Of a DNA stretch of 64,000 nucleotides, positions 61,826 to 64,000 are shown one piece after another. Every line of letters begins with the position of its first letter. Positions within the stretch are counted from its first letter, which is position 1. A program made the position numbers and the translations under genes. Source of the DNA: SAR202 cluster bacterium bin22 (GTDB lineage: Bacteria; Chloroflexota; Dehalococcoidia; Lucifugimonadales; UBA3495); the NCBI GenBank assembly GCA_002238505.1, contig MPMM01000001.1, forward strand, positions 124,001 through 188,000, in the 5' to 3' direction. The notes under the pieces are model-generated. The model saw only the letters and a list, made by a program, of their open reading frames with translations, was not told the DNA's origin and made no database searches.

Positions 61826-62608
61826 TTGCGCCTTAAGGGAAAAACCGCTCTGATAACCGGCGCCAGCCGCAACATAGGTCGTGAGACGGCCTTGACCTTC
61901 GCTCGCGAAGGGGCAGACCTGGCCCTATCCTCGCTGCAAAGTCCACAGGAATTGGAAGAGGTGGCCGCGGAATGCCGTGAATTGGGGGTCAAGACTTTTA
62001 CCGCTACCGCAGATATTGCCGATGGTGATCAATGCCGCCGGCTGGTCAGCGACTCCCTCGAAGCTCTCGGAAAGCTCGACGTCCTGGTCAGTAACGCAGC
62101 CATCCGGCCACACCATCCCCTGCTCACCGTGAGTGACGAGGACTGGCACCGGGTGTTTGCCATCAACCTTCACTCCACCTTCTATCTGGCGAAGGCGGTG
62201 TTGCCGGGCATGATGGAGCGGGAGACGGGCAGCATCATCGGGATAGGCGGTATGGCTGCCATTACGGGCCGGCCCGATACCTCCACGGTTACCGCCGCCA
62301 AGACCGGGTTGTGGGGTTTCATACGCGCCGTTGCGGCGGAGTTTGCTCAATACAATATCCGGGCCAACATGGTGAACCCCGGGACGATAGATACATCCCG
62401 GCGCAATCCGGAGTGGTTCGCCACAGAGGCTCGACGCCCTACCGGGGGCGACGAACAATTGCGCCGCATTCCGCTGGGGCGGCAGGGCACCATCTTCGAC
62501 ATTGCCAATGCCTGCCTGTTCCTGGCATCCGACGAGTCCTCTTATATAACCGGTGACCAGTTGAACGTAGTCGGCGGCCGATACATGGTGGCGGCCCCCA
62601 CCGACTAG
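61826..62608 (+). CDS. Short-chain dehydrogenase/reductase
   Basis: A 260-residue classical SDR. The cofactor site is ALITGASRNIGRETALTFARE, the NAG-like motif is VSNAAIRPHHPLL, and the catalytic region includes GGMAAITGRPDTSTVTAAK. The canonical YxxxK tyrosine position reads S-T-V-T-A-A-K, with threonine in place of tyrosine, so activity may be altered. The start is TTG with a GGAGGA site. It follows PAC2 by 75 nt. Confidence 0.8.
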   Translation: MRLKGKTALITGASRNIGRETALTFAREGADLALSSLQSPQELEEVAAECRELGVKTFTATADIADGDQCRRLVSDSLEALGKLDVLVSNAAIRPHHPLLTVSDEDWHRVFAINLHSTFYLAKAVLPGMMERETGSIIGIGGMAAITGRPDTSTVTAAKTGLWGFIRAVAAEFAQYNIRANMVNPGTIDTSRRNPEWFATEARRPTGGDEQLRRIPLGRQGTIFDIANACLFLASDESSYITGDQLNVVGGRYMVAAPTD

Positions 62609-62661
62609 CCTGATGTAACTATCAGACCCCGGCGGCTCTCTCTATGAATGGAGGTTGACCA

Positions 62662-63078
62662 TTGGCAGAGACTGAACGACAAGTGGTGAGCACAGACCTG
62701 GCTCCCGCGCCCCTTGGGGCCTACTCCCAGGCCATCAGGGTAAAGGCGGGTGAGTTGCTCTATATTGCGGGTCAGGTGGGCGTGGACAGAGACGGTAACC
62801 TGCCAGGCGATGGCGGCATGGCGGCGCAAACCCGTCAGGTTTACGAGAACCTGCGCGGCATTCTCGAATCGGTGGGGGCGTCATTCAGCGACGTGGTGGA
62901 ATTTACCACCTATGTTGTGGGCCGAGAGTCGGTGCAGCCCTTCATGGCTGCCCGGGCCGATATCTTTCCGTCGCTCTTTCCCGATGGAGACTATCCGCCC
63001 AACACCCTGCTGGTTATCAGCGGGCTGGTCAGGGAGGAGTTCCTCGTGGAGATTAAGGCGGTTGCCGCACTGCCCTAG
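62662..63078 (+). CDS. ridA: RidA/YjgF-family enamine deaminase
   Basis: A 138-residue trimeric RidA-family protein. The N-terminal LAPAPLGAYSQAIRV and LLYIAGQVGVDRDGNL, QTRQVYENLRGILESVGASF and VEFTTYVV fit the fold, and the LVREEFLVEIKAVAAL end is typical. RidA hydrolyses reactive 2-aminoacrylate-like enamines. The start is TTG with a GGAGG site upstream. The canonical catalytic Arg near the C-terminus aligns with LVREEF. Confidence 0.88.
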   Translation: MAETERQVVSTDLAPAPLGAYSQAIRVKAGELLYIAGQVGVDRDGNLPGDGGMAAQTRQVYENLRGILESVGASFSDVVEFTTYVVGRESVQPFMAARADIFPSLFPDGDYPPNTLLVISGLVREEFLVEIKAVAALP

Positions 63079-63198
63079 AGTGGCTATCGTGAACATTCTT
63101 GGCAAGGACCTGCTATTGGGGTAAATGAGCTAAACCAACATCCTTCCGACTCCGGTCCGGCGACCCTGGACGCAATTCACGGGTTATTCCAGGAAGCC

Positions 63199-63462
63199 GT
63201 GGCCGAAGACTCTTCCCTCTCTCTCCTCAGGGGCTTCAAGGTCGACTTTTCCGGGAATCCGGAGTTCCACAAAATTTACCTGGCCATCAGGTGCCAGTGC
63301 GGCACGGCCGGGCTGCTCAGCGTGGAGGTGGCCATGGACAAGACGCTGCCCGAAGTGAGAGACGCCATGCCTAGCCTCCTCGAAAACCTCCAGGTCAAGG
63401 CTGCCATGTTCAGAAACATGTCCTGCGAAATGCACACCCGAATGCGACAAGGTAAGCTATAA
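63199..63462 (+). CDS. Small unknown protein with CxC motif
   Basis: An 87-residue protein from GTG 63199, unmatched to any family I know. It contains AIRCQCGTAGLLSVEVAMD and a second cysteine in RNMSCEMHTR, so a metal or redox site is possible. The frame stays open upstream to a stop at 63076-63078 and looks protein-like (DSGPATLDAIHGLFQEAVAE), so the true start may be earlier. An ATT at 63115 follows AAGGA at a 6-nt distance, but such starts are rare. It ends 83 nt before the seleno-FTR gene and may be co-expressed with it. Confidence 0.5.
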   Translation: MAEDSSLSLLRGFKVDFSGNPEFHKIYLAIRCQCGTAGLLSVEVAMDKTLPEVRDAMPSLLENLQVKAAMFRNMSCEMHTRMRQGKL

Positions 63463-63545
63463 TATATTCAGGCTAAACATTTACATGCAGGCTTCCCTGA
63501 TTTCTTTCTCATTACAGCCCGCAGGTTTACCAGGGGGAACCCGGA

Positions 63546-63965
63546 TTGCAAAAAAAGTTGACCCTTGACCAGGCGTTAAAGGGGACCAAGACCTTTTCCG
63601 AAAAATACGTGGAGCGTGGACCTTACGAATTTTTTCCAGAGCAGGAAGTAGTCGAGGTTGTACAGCAGGGGTTGGCCGAGAACCAGGTCAACCAAGGCTA
63701 TCGTTATTGCCCTTGAATGCCCCTCAGCGGCGATCCCGTCGAGGACCGCAAAAAGATATGCCCCTGCGACCGGCACCATGAAGACATCAAGCGAGACGGC
63801 TTTTGCATTTGAATGTTCTTCGTAAGCGAAGAGTTTCTTCGCAAGTATGAGCAGGGCGAGGACTTTGTCCAGACAATTGACGAAGCGGTGAAGCCCGGAG
63901 AAGGGCTGTTTGACCAGGACTACCAGTCCAAGGCCGATTTCAAAGGCGCCCAGGAAAGTGACTAG
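63546..63965 (+). CDS. Predicted selenoprotein: ferredoxin:thioredoxin reductase catalytic subunit with two Sec
   Basis: A 139-residue homologue of FTR catalytic (beta) chain if two in-frame TGAs (63714-63716, 63810-63812) are read as Sec. The frame has EKYVERGPYEFFPEQEV, then C55-P-U57, SGDPVEDRKKI, C72-P-C74 and C87-I-U89 followed by MFFVSEEFLR. In FTR the pattern is CPC...CPC...CHC: first Cys of the first CPC, both of the second CPC and first Cys of CHC bind [4Fe-4S], and the second Cys of the first CPC and of CHC form the redox disulfide. Both UGAs fall exactly on those two disulfide positions, and all cluster ligands remain. Start TTG 63546 has AGGGGG upstream. SECIS-like hairpins follow each UGA. 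Confidence 0.82.
63727..63749 (+). promoter_or_regulatory. SECIS-like hairpin after the first FTR UGA
   Basis: GCGG / CCGC outer stem, UCC / GGA inner stem with a 3-nt 5' bulge, loop CGUCGA with G second. The loop begins 20 nt after the UGA. An alternative pairing (CGA/UCG) exists, so this is the weakest of the three. Confidence 0.5.
63826..63842 (+). promoter_or_regulatory. SECIS-like hairpin after the second FTR UGA
   Basis: A perfect 7-bp stem GCGAAGA / UCUUCGC with a GUU triloop. The loop starts 20 nt after the UGA, and its first bases are G-U, as in the E. coli fdhF element. Confidence 0.68.
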
Positions 63966-64000
63966 ACCTGCCGGACGCCCAATACACCAAGCTTAAGGAG

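Noticed and set aside
59780-63965. Alternative genetic code with UGA as Trp or another amino acid
   Set aside because: Several intact genes here, such as modA and the second fmdB gene, end at UGA at the expected length. UGA is internal only at redox-Cys positions.

Overview
The window looks like a chromosomal segment of an uncultured Chloroflexota bacterium, perhaps SAR202 or another Dehalococcoidia-like lineage. This is inferred from gene content: an HspR heat-shock locus, DUF3090 and SCO1664 proteins and a PAC2 protein (families shared by Actinobacteria and Chloroflexi), plus many stand-alone catabolic enzymes of the enolase, HpcH, LigB, FAH and amidohydrolase families. TTG and GTG starts are frequent, genes often overlap by a few bases, and UGA is a normal stop codon (for example in modA and the second fmdB gene).

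Layout. 1-7.5 kb, minus strand: peptide ABC transporter ATPases, a double SagB-type nitroreductase, folB, a CitE-like lyase and polA. 7.7-12.6 kb, plus strand: two FmdB zinc ribbons, thiE and a translin-like gene with touching or overlapping ends, then a metallo-hydrolase and comM. 12.6-18.6 kb: aroA, then a cluster of a divergent PEP-carboxykinase-like protein, DUF3090 and SCO1664, then a HAD phosphatase. 18.8-21.8 kb: modABC. 22-24.8 kb: a DUF11-repeat surface protein. 25.4-34.5 kb: rpoB-rpoC-pyrD. 34.5-39.1 kb: clpC, hspR and dnaJ divergent from hsp20. 39.3 kb: tRNA-Asn. 39.5-45 kb: FAH hydrolase, a decayed sarcosine/dimethylglycine methyltransferase beside an intact glycine/sarcosine methyltransferase, an Asp-box repeat protein, a haloacid-dehalogenase-type HAD and a small membrane protein. 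45.3-56.5 kb: a catabolic stretch (gamma-glutamyltransferase, epimerase, two polysaccharide deacetylases, amidohydrolase, LigB dioxygenase, ASCH, a DUF805 pseudogene and its intact paralogue, DUF35 plus thiolase). 56.6-64 kb: HAD, TrmH-type methyltransferase, enolase-superfamily enzyme, esterase, a glutaredoxin-DinB fusion, PAC2, SDR, RidA, a small unknown protein and a ferredoxin:thioredoxin-reductase-like protein.

Main discovery. Two genes near the right end are interrupted by UGA codons only at redox-active cysteine positions. In the glutaredoxin-DinB fusion (59780-60544, minus) UGA replaces the first Cys of the CxxC. In the FTR catalytic-subunit homologue (63546-63965, plus) two UGAs replace exactly the two residues that form the active-site disulfide in known FTR, while all four [4Fe-4S] ligand cysteines remain. 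Each UGA is followed by a hairpin whose loop starts after 20, 20 and 21 nt and has a G in its first two bases, matching the bacterial SECIS rule. I read these as selenoproteins, including an FTR whose active site would be a diselenide. No selA, selB, selC or selD lies in this window, so decoding capacity has to be confirmed elsewhere in the genome.

A second item of interest is the pairing of a PEPCK-fold P-loop protein with the DUF3090/SCO1664 pair. Two true pseudogenes give a useful contrast with the UGA-containing redox genes: a DUF805 gene with CGA changed to TGA, and a methyltransferase with a frameshift and an internal deletion.
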